Shown: positions 45,163 through 55,056, counted from the stretch's first letter. The stretch is 64,000 nt of DNA from G963663775 sp963663775 (GCA_963663775.1 OY760624.1:2356001-2420000), one strand, 5' to 3'. The notes: generated by a model not told the origin, from the letters alone. Numbers and translations are program-made.

Positions 45163-45237
45163 GACAACCTCCGGTTAGGATTGAGAGGATGAAATCTGGC
45201 CAGATGAAATCCAAACTCAAAAACAACGGAGGTCGTC
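45163..45237 (+). promoter_or_regulatory. Hairpin able to mask the transposase ribosome-binding site
   Basis: GACAACCTCCG (45163-45173) pairs with CGGAGGTCGTC (45227-45237) with one mismatch. The second arm contains the GGAGG that serves ATG 45241. The interior holds a TCTGGCCAGA palindrome and a 9-base direct repeat GATGAAATC. Transcripts reading in from the CIS operon would fold this and be poorly translated. Confidence 0.5.
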
Positions 45238-45240
45238 AAA

Positions 45241-46521
45241 ATGAATTTTACCCAGAATGAGAAGATAAGTCAAGTTACAACAGAAACAATCGTCATCGGT
45301 GTGGACATCGGCAGCGAAACGCATTATGCCAGAGCATTTAACTGGCGAGGCGTGGAGCTTGGTCGTGTGTTTCGTTTCGCAAACAACGGAGAAGGATTTG
45401 GACAGTTTCAGGCATGGATCAAAAGCTTATCTGGAGAGACCGCACAGAGCAATATTATGGTAGGCGCAGAGCCCACAGGACATTACTGGTTTAGCCTGGC
45501 GTCATATCTGAGAGATCAAGGTATCAGGCTCGTACTGGTCAATCCATACCACGTCAAGCAATGCAAGGAGCTGGACGACAATCATCCGAGCAAGACGGAC
45601 AGCAAAGACCCCAAAACCATCGCCAAGCTGGTCATCGATGGAAGATATCACGTTCCATATATTCCGGAAGGCGTGTACGCGGAACTGCGTATCGCCATGA
45701 ACTGCCGTGAGCGAATCGTACGGGAGTTAGTGGCAATCCAGAACCGAATTGAGCGCTGGCTCAAGATTTACTTTCCTGAATATCACGAGGTATTTGGGGA
45801 TTTCAAAGCACAGAGCAGCCTGTTGGTGCTGGGCAGTGCCCCATTGCCCGTAGATGTCGTCAAGACAGGAGCAGAAGGAATCAACCAGCTATGGCGTACA
45901 AACAAGCTGCGGGCCGTTGGAATGAAAAGAGCACAGACTCTGTATGAAACGGCAAAACACAGCATGGGCTGCACCGAAGGCAGCATCGCTGCTCGCATGG
46001 AGATTCGGCTACTTCTGGAGGACTATCATGCCAAGCATACGCAATATGACAGCGTTATGGCTCTTGTAGAAGAACTGTGCGAGCAGATTCCGGCGGTTCA
46101 GAAGCTGCTCGCCATCAAGGGAATTGGACTACTCACCATCGCTGGTTTCTTTGCCGAGGTTGGAGATTTGGGACGTTTTCAGTCTCCAAAACAGATTCAG
46201 AAACTGGCTGGATTGGCGATTCGCGAAAACAGCTCCGGTAAACACCGGGGACAAAGCGGGATCAGCAAACGTGGCAGGCATCGCCTACGGGCACTGCTGT
46301 TCCGAGCCATTCTGCCCGTGGTAGCAACCAATCAAGAATTCGGAGAAATCCACGGCTATTACACGAGACGCAAAGAGAATCCGCTGAAGAAAAAACAATC
46401 GCTCATTACGCTATGCTGCAAGTTAATTCGGGTGTTTTTCGCCCTTGCAACTAAAGATGAGGACTATGATCCAGTACGGTTGCTTGGTGACATCCACCGT
46501 CCGGCAGCAATAGCAGCTTAA
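45241..46521 (+). CDS. IS110-family transposase (DEDD recombinase)
   Basis: Catalyses insertion and excision of the element. The N-terminal RuvC-like DEDD domain shows IGVDIGSETH, GAEPTGHYW and TDSKDPKTIAKL with the acidic residues. The C-terminal Tnp_20 domain has KLLAIKGIGLLTIAGF and SGISKRGRHRLRALLFRA with the expected serine. At 426 residues it is complete. It is translated from GGAGG that can be masked by the upstream hairpin. Confidence 0.94.
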   Translation: MNFTQNEKISQVTTETIVIGVDIGSETHYARAFNWRGVELGRVFRFANNGEGFGQFQAWIKSLSGETAQSNIMVGAEPTGHYWFSLASYLRDQGIRLVLVNPYHVKQCKELDDNHPSKTDSKDPKTIAKLVIDGRYHVPYIPEGVYAELRIAMNCRERIVRELVAIQNRIERWLKIYFPEYHEVFGDFKAQSSLLVLGSAPLPVDVVKTGAEGINQLWRTNKLRAVGMKRAQTLYETAKHSMGCTEGSIAARMEIRLLLEDYHAKHTQYDSVMALVEELCEQIPAVQKLLAIKGIGLLTIAGFFAEVGDLGRFQSPKQIQKLAGLAIRENSSGKHRGQSGISKRGRHRLRALLFRAILPVVATNQEFGEIHGYYTRRKENPLKKKQSLITLCCKLIRVFFALATKDEDYDPVRLLGDIHRPAAIAA

Positions 46522-46784
46522 GGGCAATATCACACAATGACCCGTCGGGAGCGTCACAGTTGGGTCGGGTAGCAAGGCAATCCAAAGACAAAAGAGCAGG
46601 TAGTCAGTCAAAATTTCACCATCAGAGCACAGACTCGGTAAAGGAGCATCGCTGACACCCATCTGTGGGCAGGCAGGACGAAGGAATTTAGGGCAATGAC
46701 CCTGTTAGACATGGGAGGTTTGCCGCCGCAGGAATAGTGGGTTACCATGGCCAAAATATTGCGAAAACAAGCGACGCTTTGGTT
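46522..46784 (+). ncRNA. Noncoding right end of the IS, candidate bridge RNA
   Basis: This 263-base stretch after the transposase has no supportable ORF. IS110 elements encode a structured bridge RNA in a noncoding end; in the IS1111 subgroup it is the downstream end, as here. GGGCAAT occurs twice (46522-46528 and near 46691) next to GACCC- and GTCGGG-type segments that can pair, and ATGACCC occurs in both halves. The guide loops could not be assigned by eye. Confidence 0.4.
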
Positions 46785-46810
46785 GTCATACCCATTTTTC
46801 CTGTTTTGGT

Positions 46811-46921
46811 GCACTGGATGCAGTGCTGCTTCGCAATCGCTCTTTTGAAATTGGCGTAATTCTATGAAAACAAGAGATATTTGAAGAAAAACGTATTTTA
46901 TTATAGGGAGGTGGTTGATGA
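46811..46921 (+). other. Short leader before the adaptor gene
   Basis: Contains a small inverted repeat GCACTGGATGCAGTGC at about 46811-46826, next to the inferred right end of the IS, then AT-rich DNA and the AGGGAGGTGG ribosome-binding site of the next gene. No promoter is convincing, so expression of the downstream baseplate genes after IS insertion is an open point. Confidence 0.4.
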
Positions 46922-47602
46922 ATGGCAATCAAGGCAGTTTTTTTAATAGCAAAGGATGGCACTGCAGCCACCAAAAGCTTTGACAAATGCGCTGTACAAA
47001 TTAACCCGAATACCATCACTGTTGCCAGCGGTGCACAAGCCGGCGAAACCACACATGGGGTAAATGAAATTCAGGGTGTCAACAAAAAGGCAGCAGAAGA
47101 GCCGGTTGTGCAGTCCAGTGGTGTCAGCCTTCAAAATGTAACCATGCAACTGCATTTTGATATTGTGCAGTTATATAAAGATGCGGTGTCGAAGCAATCG
47201 ATGCAAAATGCGATAACAAAAGCGACAACGATTATCAGCACATTCGATAGCGGCAATGTCATGAAATCCGGCATCAGTGCCATGGCATTGCTCAGCACAC
47301 CGTCTGATTATACCGCCATCAGCCTGCTGAATACGGAATACAGCTGTTATTCGCAATTGGAAGAGGCTGCAAAGAAGCAAAAGCCCGTGATGTTTGTATG
47401 GGGGCCTATGCACTATGGCGGTGTTTTAAAAAGCTTTAATAGCAAATTGTTGTATTTTTCCAACCAAGGAGCACCGCTTCGTGCAGAAGTGAACCTTACC
47501 ATTGCGTGCTCGGAGAAAAATAAAGATGCAGACAGTGCCTTGAAAAAGGAAGAAGCGGCACAAAAAGTAGAAAGCAGCCGGACACCACCGGAATCGCTTT
47601 AA
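46922..47602 (+). CDS. CIS tube-baseplate adaptor (Pvc7-type, without LysM)
   Basis: The N-terminal CIS_tube-type domain that joins the tube to the spike hub is seen: AVQINPNTITVASGAQ near the start, VTMQLHFDIVQLYK mid-protein, then VMFVWGPMHYGGVLKSFNSK and GAPLRAEVNLTI. Pvc7/Afp7 relatives usually end with a LysM; here the C-terminus is a Lys/Glu-rich tail and LysM is absent. A separate LysM exists in the membrane protein at 58026. ATG follows AGGGAGGTGG. Confidence 0.82.
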   Translation: MAIKAVFLIAKDGTAATKSFDKCAVQINPNTITVASGAQAGETTHGVNEIQGVNKKAAEEPVVQSSGVSLQNVTMQLHFDIVQLYKDAVSKQSMQNAITKATTIISTFDSGNVMKSGISAMALLSTPSDYTAISLLNTEYSCYSQLEEAAKKQKPVMFVWGPMHYGGVLKSFNSKLLYFSNQGAPLRAEVNLTIACSEKNKDADSALKKEEAAQKVESSRTPPESL

Positions 47603-47626
47603 AAAATCCACGGAGGAAACCAAGCC

Positions 47627-48733
47627 ATGAGCGTGACCTTTCGAAGTTTGGAACAAAAGTACAATGGGTTTACACATCCCTTGGTCTATATCAAGGTGGA
47701 TGGCACAAAGGATACCGCAGAAAGTGTGTATATTCAAAACATGGAAATCACGTTAACCAGCGGATATGAATGCAGCTGCTGCACCTTTGATGTGATTGGT
47801 TCGGAAAGCAAATTTGAAAAAGATGCCTTGGCACTCGACAGTGCAGTGAAGAAATATCTCAAACTGGGTGCCAAGATGGAGGTCTACGCCGGATATGATA
47901 AGGACGATTCGTGCACGCTGATTTTCACCGGGTACGTGACGACCGTACAATTTCAATTAGAGGGCACCAAAATTTTTCACACGATTGAAGCCATGGACTG
48001 CAAGGTGTTTTTGATGAATAATTTGCGTTCAGAAGTGAAGACCGGCTTGAAAAAATACTCTGAAGCGGTGACCAATGTGCTAAAGGATTACAGCGTTGCG
48101 TCGGACAAAACGGTGGATGCAACGGGAGAACTCAATGTGCCGATTGAGCAATATAATCAAAGCGACTATGATTTTATTGTGGATTTGGCTAGGCGTGTGA
48201 ACTATTTGTTTTTTGTTGATTGCGGCAAAGTGAACTTCATCAAATATGCAAGCGCCAAGGAAACAGGTGTAATATTGACCCCTGGCAGTCATTTATTTCG
48301 CTTCCAACGACTTCTAACGGTTAGTCGGCAGGTCAAAACCGTTACTGTGCGCAACAATAACCCCAAAGACCCGACCAAGCCGATTGAAGGAAAGGCTGTT
48401 AAGGTCGCGGCTGTGGGCAGCGGTGCAAAGAGCAGCAGTGAGCTTTGCACCTTGGTGGGGGCAAAGTCAGAAATTATTTTAATTGACAATGCTGTGACAA
48501 CGGCCGAACAGGCAAAAACACGTGCGGAGGCAGAGCTTGCACGGGTGTCGATGCAGTTTGCAACCGGCTCCTTTGAAACGGTTGGCGTGCCGGAATGGAA
48601 ACCAGGGCAATTTGTGAAGCTGGAGGGCATGGATGACACGCTGAACGGAACCTATTTTCTGACAGAAGTCGTGCATCAAATGGATGTTGGAAAATATCAT
48701 TGCATCTGCAAGTTTGAAAGCAACAAGGCATAG
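47627..48733 (+). CDS. Spike hub protein, phage late control D family (gp27-like, Pvc8)
   Basis: Forms the trimeric hub of the spike. Fold signatures include YIQNMEITLTSGYECSCCTF, KLGAKMEVYAGYDKDDSCTL-type barrel strands, VDLARRVNYLFFVDCGKV and the C-terminal PGQFVKLEGMDDTLNGTYFL barrel. At 368 residues it represents the N-terminal half of VgrG; the other half is the next gene. GGAGG precedes ATG. Confidence 0.86.
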   Translation: MSVTFRSLEQKYNGFTHPLVYIKVDGTKDTAESVYIQNMEITLTSGYECSCCTFDVIGSESKFEKDALALDSAVKKYLKLGAKMEVYAGYDKDDSCTLIFTGYVTTVQFQLEGTKIFHTIEAMDCKVFLMNNLRSEVKTGLKKYSEAVTNVLKDYSVASDKTVDATGELNVPIEQYNQSDYDFIVDLARRVNYLFFVDCGKVNFIKYASAKETGVILTPGSHLFRFQRLLTVSRQVKTVTVRNNNPKDPTKPIEGKAVKVAAVGSGAKSSSELCTLVGAKSEIILIDNAVTTAEQAKTRAEAELARVSMQFATGSFETVGVPEWKPGQFVKLEGMDDTLNGTYFLTEVVHQMDVGKYHCICKFESNKA

Positions 48734-48754
48734 TACAGAAAGGACGTTAAACGC

Positions 48755-49531
48755 ATGAGCTTATATGGAGCGTTATCAGAAGATGCGGTGTTTCCGCGCG
48801 AAGGCAATGTGCCTGCGATTACCGTAGGCGTGGTGACCGATATTGATGACCCGGATAAGCTGGGACGTGTGAAAGTACGTTTGCTCAACCGCAGTACTTC
48901 AGAATCCGAAACCGATTATATTCGTGTTATGACAACAATGTCGGGTGCAAAATGGGGCGTGTTTTTTTTGCCGGAGGTGGGCGATGAGGTTTTGGTGGCA
49001 TTTTGCGATGGTGACCGGCACAGTCCATATGTTATCGGCAGCTTATGGAACAGCACCAATACCCAACCTGCGCAGATTAAAGATAAGAAAAACGATGTTC
49101 GGATGATTCAAACCAAAAGCGGTAATATGCTTTCTTTCACGGATACTGACGGGGAAGAAACGGTGGAACTGATTACCGCAAAAAAGATGAAGCTGTCGAT
49201 GCAGGAGAAGGAACAGAAAATCACACTGCAAGACAAAGACGGGAAAAATTTGTTGAGCATTGATGCAAAAGGCGGTAATATCTCTATTACAGCAGACAAA
49301 AAAATAGAGCTTAAAGCCGGCAGCAGTACAATTACATTGGATGGGTCAGGAAAAGTTTCGATTGAAAGCAGCGGCAATGTGGAAATCAAGGGTCAGCAGG
49401 TGAAAATCACGGCGCAAAGCGGTCTAACCTTGAGCGCACAGGCAACGATGGACATCAAATCTTCCGGGCAACTGAATTTGCAGGCAACTGGACCTGCAAA
49501 TTTGAAGGGTGCAATGGTGAAACTGAACTGA
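48755..49531 (+). CDS. Spike protein, baseplate assembly protein V (gp5 OB-fold plus beta-helix)
   Basis: Central spike. Residues about 20-100 are the gp5 OB-fold (VGVVTDIDDPDKLGRVKVRL, FLPEVGDEVLVAFCDGD, PYVIGSLW). From about 130 a repetitive beta-helix with short strands (SIDAKGGNISITADKKIELK) forms the needle. At 258 residues it lacks any C-terminal effector. The DUF4280 protein encoded at 24649 would cap it. Split D and V genes instead of one VgrG is typical of phage- and eCIS-like spikes. Confidence 0.9.
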   Translation: MSLYGALSEDAVFPREGNVPAITVGVVTDIDDPDKLGRVKVRLLNRSTSESETDYIRVMTTMSGAKWGVFFLPEVGDEVLVAFCDGDRHSPYVIGSLWNSTNTQPAQIKDKKNDVRMIQTKSGNMLSFTDTDGEETVELITAKKMKLSMQEKEQKITLQDKDGKNLLSIDAKGGNISITADKKIELKAGSSTITLDGSGKVSIESSGNVEIKGQQVKITAQSGLTLSAQATMDIKSSGQLNLQATGPANLKGAMVKLN

Positions 49532-49543
49532 GGAGGCAGCGGT

Positions 49544-49936
49544 ATGGCAACGATTCGTGGGTGGCGGTTTCCGATAGAGCCGGATGAACATACGGGACGG
49601 ATTCAGACGGTGGAGGATAACGAAGCAGTGCGGCAGGGCGTGGAAATGATTTTGGGCACGGACAAGCGTGAGCGAAAGATGCTGCCGACCTTTGGCGCCG
49701 GACTGAGTGAATATATGTTTGAAAATATTGATTTGACGTTGGTCAGCAATGTTTCGGAGCGTATCATACAATCCATTAAGCGGTGGGAAACACATATTGC
49801 ACGCATAGAAGCAAATGTTTCACAGGATGAACAAAATAGTGCCAATATGCACGTCGAGATGGCATATGTTACCGATATTTTGCCGGAACGAGAAAGCTTG
49901 AAAATGCAGCTGGATTTGCAGCAGCAAAACGATTGA
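49544..49936 (+). CDS. Baseplate wedge protein, gp25-like
   Basis: Initiates sheath assembly at the baseplate. GWRFPIEPDEHTGRI, the motif GTDKRERKMLPTFGAGLSEY and EPR-region equivalents are seen. At 130 residues it has the family size. GAGGAGG precedes ATG. It overlaps the long frame of the next gene by a few bases. Confidence 0.9.
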   Translation: MATIRGWRFPIEPDEHTGRIQTVEDNEAVRQGVEMILGTDKRERKMLPTFGAGLSEYMFENIDLTLVSNVSERIIQSIKRWETHIARIEANVSQDEQNSANMHVEMAYVTDILPERESLKMQLDLQQQND

Positions 49937-49953
49937 CAGGAGAGTGGGGCACA

Positions 49954-52953
49954 TTGGATTTACCGAAGTTTGACAACCGAACATCACAAGATGTATTGGA
50001 ACAAATTTATAAGCTGGCAAAAGCATATGCCCCAGACTGGAATGTTGATGCACAAAATCCGGATGTGGGCGTGGTGGCGGCACAGCTATTTGCAGACATG
50101 TTCACCGGCACGCTGTATCGTGCCCAACGCAGGCTGCACAATCATCATCTGATGTTTTTGAACCTGCTGGGCGCAAAGCAATTGCCGCCCAGTTCGGCAA
50201 GCGGCATGGTGACCGTTTCGGCACGGCGAAATTTTGGCGGCACTTATCTGCCAAAGGGCACACCGCTCTATGCAAGCGCAGAAAATGCAGAAGGACGGGT
50301 GTATTTTGAAACTACGGAAGCCATGTATGTGACGGACACCGATATTCAGAGCATTCATGTCACAGAGCGGGCATCCAATCAAATCCAAAGAGTCTTTTTA
50401 CGCACCGCTGAAGAGGAAACCGTGGGGGCAGTGCAGCTATTTGGAGATGCATTGGCAGAAAATTTACAGCAGCATGTACTGTATCTGGAAGATGATATGG
50501 TTTTGCAGACCAAAGACAGCACAGAATTGGTGATACAATTTGCGAACACGTTATCGGCGCAGAACCATGAACGTGTGCCGCTCTTTTTTCAGAACCGTGC
50601 GGATGCCTGCTGGCAGTTTTGGGATGGTGAAGCATGGAAGCCCATCGAAGAAGTGGAAGCATACGGCAATGGCATTCGACTGCGTTTTGCAGGCACCAGT
50701 GAACCCTGTGAAGTGATGGGTAAAACGGCACGGTTTGTGCGATTTGTGCTGCAAAAGATTCCGGAAGAGCCGATTCTGTTCAGCGATGTACAGTATGGGT
50801 CGCAGGCGTTGGCAAAACAGCCCGATATTTTGTTGTTCAATAGTGCGGAACTGCCGACAGAAGACTTTTTCCCGTTTGGCGAGCAATTTGTGGTCTATAC
50901 CGATTTTTATATTGGCTCTCAAGAGGTGCTTTATAAAAAAGGGGCACGGATTGACCTTTCCGTGGAATTGGATTTTCAGCGTGTCAAGACCGATGTGGTG
51001 GTCAAAAAACCGGAAATGCGCTATAAATTTTTGATGCGCAAAGCGGATTTTGAAGACCAAAAACCGACGGATATTGAAATCGACCGAGTGGTTTGGGAGT
51101 ATTGGAATGGCGTTGGCTGGGCACGTTTGTTTGCAGACGCCTCTTATGAAGATTTCTTTACAATGCAGAAGAATGATATAGAAACCAGAACAGTATCCTT
51201 TTTTTGTCCGGAAGATATTGAAATGCTGGTCATGGGACCGGAAAAGAATTATTTTATTCGTGCAAGGTTAATGAAAGTGCGCAATCCATATGAAGTGATG
51301 GGCGATTATATTGCACCACGTGTGCACAAAATCAGCATGAGTTATAGCTATGTTGGAAACTATCGCCGCTGTCAGCAATTGCGGATGGAATCGGATTTGA
51401 TGGAATATCAACAGCCGCTGCCCATGAGTGGGGACCAACCACTTTTTCAATCGACATTGTGTGCATATCCTGCGGTATTCATGGAATTGCGCCAACCGCT
51501 GCAGGATGGACCGATTCGGCTGTTCTTCGATATTTTGACGAGTACTGCGCAGCAAATGCCTGCATTGCGGTGGGAATATTTTGGATGTCATCATTCCAGC
51601 GCAGGAGAATGGCGCAACTTGGAAATTATGGACGGCACAGAAAATTTTGCGCACAGCGGCATCGTAACCGTTGTCGGATGCAGAGGGTTTGCTAAGACCA
51701 CTTTGTTTGGCAGAACGGGATATTTTTTGCGCATCGTCAATTTGGACAATCAATATCATGGACTGGAGGCTGCCGCACGCCATCCCAATGTGCAGTCTAT
51801 TTTATGGAACACGGTGCAGATTGTGCAGCGAGATACCCGTCAGCCAGAGTATTTTATGATACAAAGCCAAGAGGCGCACAAGGCATGTCAGTTGTCTGAT
51901 GGAAATCTGGAGCAGGTGACGGTATGGGTGGATGAATTGGGGCATCTTTCAGAGCAGGAACAAGAACATTTGCTGCACAAAGATGAAAGCGATGTGCGCC
52001 CTGTGTATCTGGACGATGGTCGATTGGAAGCTATTTGGGTGAAATGGCATGAGAAAGAAGACCTTCGGCGTGCACTGCCGAAGGAACGTGCATACCAGGT
52101 CGATTATATTCATGGTATTGTGAAATTTGGCGACAGTAGGCATGGTGCCATTCCACCCGCGCAGCATCAGGAAAGCATTTCGATTGCGTTTAGTGTTTCG
52201 GCGGGTGCACTTGGTAATTTACCTGCAAAGTCCATGGGCGGTTTTTTTGGCGCAGTGGAAGGCGTGGATGCTGTCAGCAATGAAAAACCGCTGCTCGGCG
52301 GTGTGCAGATGGAAACAGCGCATGCAACGGTGCGTCGTATGACAGCGGAGTTGTCCGGCATGGGGGTCATGGTGACACAGGATGATTTTGAAGAGGTTTT
52401 GCGTTGTGCAGAGCAAAATATTTATCGTGTGCGCTGTATACCGCATGTGAATCGACAGAATCATCCAGAAATCGGAAACTTAGCGGTTGCTATTTTACCG
52501 ACAGATTTCATGCAGGGGTATGAAAAATTTTCGGTGCTGGCAAAACGTGTGCGACAGTATGTCCTGCAGCGTGCCCCTATCAATTTGCATCGCATAGAGG
52601 TATTTGAGGTTTCATATTTGGAAATTGCAGTGGCAGCGGATTTGGTCATTCGAGAATATGACCGCTATCACGAAGTCTATCGCAATGTGACCGAACGGTT
52701 GCAGCGGTTTCTGAATCCTGTATGTGGGAATTTCAACAAACAGGGCTGGGAAATCGGCACATTACCCACCAGAGAGCAAGTATATAACTATATCAAAACC
52801 ACCGAAGGGGTGCAGTGGGTGAAATCGGTGAATTTGTTCACCAGCATGGTGACCGAGCATGGGCGACAAGATGTGGCCGCCGAAAATTTGCCGCAGCATG
52901 CTTTTATGGTACCTGTATTTGGTGAGCCAGAAATCAATCTATCTGTAGAATAA
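49954..52953 (+). CDS. Baseplate J-like protein 1 (gp6-like, Pvc11-type)
   Basis: A 999-residue baseplate wedge component. LDLPKFDNRTSQ and the segment YAPDWNVDAQNPDVGVVAAQLFADMFTG are the typical N-terminus. The middle is beta-rich, and the C-terminal J-like domain has VDYIHGIVKFGDSRHG, GALGNLPAKSM, a VDAVSNEKP line and TQDDFEEVLRCAEQ. TTG 49954 is preferred (AGGAG about 10 bases before) over TTG 49933, which overlaps the gp25 stop. Confidence 0.88.
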   Translation: MDLPKFDNRTSQDVLEQIYKLAKAYAPDWNVDAQNPDVGVVAAQLFADMFTGTLYRAQRRLHNHHLMFLNLLGAKQLPPSSASGMVTVSARRNFGGTYLPKGTPLYASAENAEGRVYFETTEAMYVTDTDIQSIHVTERASNQIQRVFLRTAEEETVGAVQLFGDALAENLQQHVLYLEDDMVLQTKDSTELVIQFANTLSAQNHERVPLFFQNRADACWQFWDGEAWKPIEEVEAYGNGIRLRFAGTSEPCEVMGKTARFVRFVLQKIPEEPILFSDVQYGSQALAKQPDILLFNSAELPTEDFFPFGEQFVVYTDFYIGSQEVLYKKGARIDLSVELDFQRVKTDVVVKKPEMRYKFLMRKADFEDQKPTDIEIDRVVWEYWNGVGWARLFADASYEDFFTMQKNDIETRTVSFFCPEDIEMLVMGPEKNYFIRARLMKVRNPYEVMGDYIAPRVHKISMSYSYVGNYRRCQQLRMESDLMEYQQPLPMSGDQPLFQSTLCAYPAVFMELRQPLQDGPIRLFFDILTSTAQQMPALRWEYFGCHHSSAGEWRNLEIMDGTENFAHSGIVTVVGCRGFAKTTLFGRTGYFLRIVNLDNQYHGLEAAARHPNVQSILWNTVQIVQRDTRQPEYFMIQSQEAHKACQLSDGNLEQVTVWVDELGHLSEQEQEHLLHKDESDVRPVYLDDGRLEAIWVKWHEKEDLRRALPKERAYQVDYIHGIVKFGDSRHGAIPPAQHQESISIAFSVSAGALGNLPAKSMGGFFGAVEGVDAVSNEKPLLGGVQMETAHATVRRMTAELSGMGVMVTQDDFEEVLRCAEQNIYRVRCIPHVNRQNHPEIGNLAVAILPTDFMQGYEKFSVLAKRVRQYVLQRAPINLHRIEVFEVSYLEIAVAADLVIREYDRYHEVYRNVTERLQRFLNPVCGNFNKQGWEIGTLPTREQVYNYIKTTEGVQWVKSVNLFTSMVTEHGRQDVAAENLPQHAFMVPVFGEPEINLSVE

Positions 52954-52971
52954 AAAGGACGGTGAACGGCT

Positions 52972-55056
52972 GTGATAGAACTGGAAAAGCTGAATGATGA
53001 GTCCTATCAGGAAATTATGGATGCGGCACGCAGAAAAATAGCATTGCTTTCGGATGAGTGGACCAATCTGCAGGAATATGACCCTGGTATAACGGTGATA
53101 GAGTTGTTTGCCTGGCTCACTGCTGTACAGCGAAATTATCTCAACGAAATCAGTGAAGACAGCCAAAAAAAGTTTTTGACTTTGCTGGGAATCAACGCAC
53201 AGCACAACCGTCCATCACATACCATGCTGGAAGTTTCCACGGCAGCACAGCGCCACTTGCTTCCATCTGAAACCAAGTGGCGTGCGGGAGCGTTGGTGTT
53301 TGAAAATCGCTTGCCGCAATGGATTAGCAATAGTCGCATCTGTGCACTGCATTGTTGGGATGGGACACAAATTACCATACCGCAGCTGAGTGAACACCAT
53401 ATCTTTTCGCTGTTTGGAGAAACGCCGCAAAAAGGAAATTGGTTTGAACTGGAATTTGATCATCCATTTCCACACGATATGCCCTATACACTCTATATGA
53501 TGCCGTATTTAGCGCCGCAATACCACAGAAATCCTATTCTAGAGGGGCAGCAATTTGCGCCGATGGCACAACTGCGGTGGGAATATGCCGTGGGGGAGGA
53601 TTGGAAACCTCTACAGGTGCTGCAAGATGATACGCATGCCTTTTTATTTGCGGGCGCCATTACGCTATTGACAAAGGAAGCGGACGATGCACTAATCTAT
53701 AAAATTCGTGTCACCTTGGAGCAAGCAGAATATGATTTTCCGCCTTGTGTTTGGGCGGTGCACAGCAATGTGGTGGCAGTGGAACAGCGGGATACCCTCT
53801 GTCGCAGCGAAATCTTCACCGTGGCACAGGTACAGGATGCCACAGTTGAATTACATAGTGAAGTGGCATTGTATGGACAGAATCTGGTCTATCAATATCA
53901 AAATGGTGCTTGGTATCCATGCGAAGCCGCAGTGCAGCCGATGGTGGAGCAAGGAAAAACACGCATACAGTTGCCGTTTACACCAACGGGAGCGGACAAC
54001 GATTCGGCACTATTGGTGGTGTCCTGTGATGCACGTGGCGCAGATATGCATCTCTTGGCAAACGGCACGAAGATTTCAGAACAGCAGGTTGACCTAAAAT
54101 TCCCCAATATTTTGTATGACAGCGTGGCATTGATGGTGGGGGAACGCAAAAATAGTGAAATTGGATTTCATATTTGGCGCAAAACGGAGGACTTTTATAG
54201 CTGTGATAAGCATAGCCGTGCGTATTTGCTCGACTGCGCTGCACGCAATATTCGATTCGGTAACCATGAATGCGGCATGGCACCGCCAAAGGGCAGCGGC
54301 AACATTCGTTTGTTGGATTTGGCATTAACCGAAGGTAGTGGCGGCAATATTCAAAAAGGGATGATTCGTCGTGCGGAATTGCGCAGCGATGTGTCAGTTG
54401 TACAATTTTTGGAAGCCCGTGGCGGACGTTTGGAAGAACCCTTTGCGGAACGAAAGAACCGCTGTGCAGAGCTGTTTACCACCCAGAAACGTGCGGTTAC
54501 GGCAAAAGATTATGAGAAAATGGTGCGCCAAACCCCAGGATTATTGATTCGGAATGTAAAAGCACTGCCAGGCTATGCCACCAAGGAAAATCACTTGTAC
54601 CCGCAGGCAGGCGCAATCACCATTGCAGTATGCGGCGAAGGATGCGTCGCCAATCGACCGCTGCACAGCTATATGGCGAATATTCGTCAATTTATTGCAG
54701 ACAAGCGGCTTGTGAATACCAATTTGATGGTTTGCTGGCCAACCTATATCGGGTTGACCATTACAGGCAAGATTGTTGTGAATTTTCGGGGAAAACAGCA
54801 TGTGGAGCAGATAGAACGGGCGATTGCACACTTTGTCAATCGCATCAGCGCAGAAATGGGCACGCCGCTGTATTATGGGGAGCTGTTTGGTTTGCTCGAC
54901 ACGCTGGAAACGGTCAGCTATGTGGAAAGCTTACAGCTTGCAACCACGGGGGATGTACAGCCGCGCGGCATCAAGGACGATGTCTTTGTGCCGCAAAACG
55001 GGGTGTATTATATTGAAAAAATAGCATTTGACTATGTGCGCAGTGAAATCTTTTAG
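52972..55056 (+). CDS. Baseplate J-like protein 2 (gp7-like, Pvc12-type)
   Basis: Second large wedge subunit of 694 residues. ELEKLNDESYQEIMDAARRK and EWTNLQEYDPGITVIELFAW form the classic start. Later signatures include AARNIRFGNHECGMAPP and AVTAKDYEKMVRQTPGLLIR, with a gp6/J-type C-terminus. GTG start 18 bases after the previous stop with a weak AAGGA-type site. Paired large J proteins are standard for eCIS baseplates. Confidence 0.87.
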   Translation: MIELEKLNDESYQEIMDAARRKIALLSDEWTNLQEYDPGITVIELFAWLTAVQRNYLNEISEDSQKKFLTLLGINAQHNRPSHTMLEVSTAAQRHLLPSETKWRAGALVFENRLPQWISNSRICALHCWDGTQITIPQLSEHHIFSLFGETPQKGNWFELEFDHPFPHDMPYTLYMMPYLAPQYHRNPILEGQQFAPMAQLRWEYAVGEDWKPLQVLQDDTHAFLFAGAITLLTKEADDALIYKIRVTLEQAEYDFPPCVWAVHSNVVAVEQRDTLCRSEIFTVAQVQDATVELHSEVALYGQNLVYQYQNGAWYPCEAAVQPMVEQGKTRIQLPFTPTGADNDSALLVVSCDARGADMHLLANGTKISEQQVDLKFPNILYDSVALMVGERKNSEIGFHIWRKTEDFYSCDKHSRAYLLDCAARNIRFGNHECGMAPPKGSGNIRLLDLALTEGSGGNIQKGMIRRAELRSDVSVVQFLEARGGRLEEPFAERKNRCAELFTTQKRAVTAKDYEKMVRQTPGLLIRNVKALPGYATKENHLYPQAGAITIAVCGEGCVANRPLHSYMANIRQFIADKRLVNTNLMVCWPTYIGLTITGKIVVNFRGKQHVEQIERAIAHFVNRISAEMGTPLYYGELFGLLDTLETVSYVESLQLATTGDVQPRGIKDDVFVPQNGVYYIEKIAFDYVRSEIF

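Larger units (their letters stand above)
45130..46810 (+). mobile_element. IS110-family (IS1111-like) insertion sequence inside the CIS operon
   Basis: An IS110-type transposase with 120 bases of upstream and about 290 bases of downstream noncoding DNA. I find a subterminal inverted repeat of 12/17 between 45140-45156 and the complement of 46785-46801, the arrangement known for the IS1111 subgroup. No target duplication is expected in this family. The true ends could differ by tens of bases. It separates the giant repeat gene from the adaptor gene; both reading frames are intact. Confidence 0.65.
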
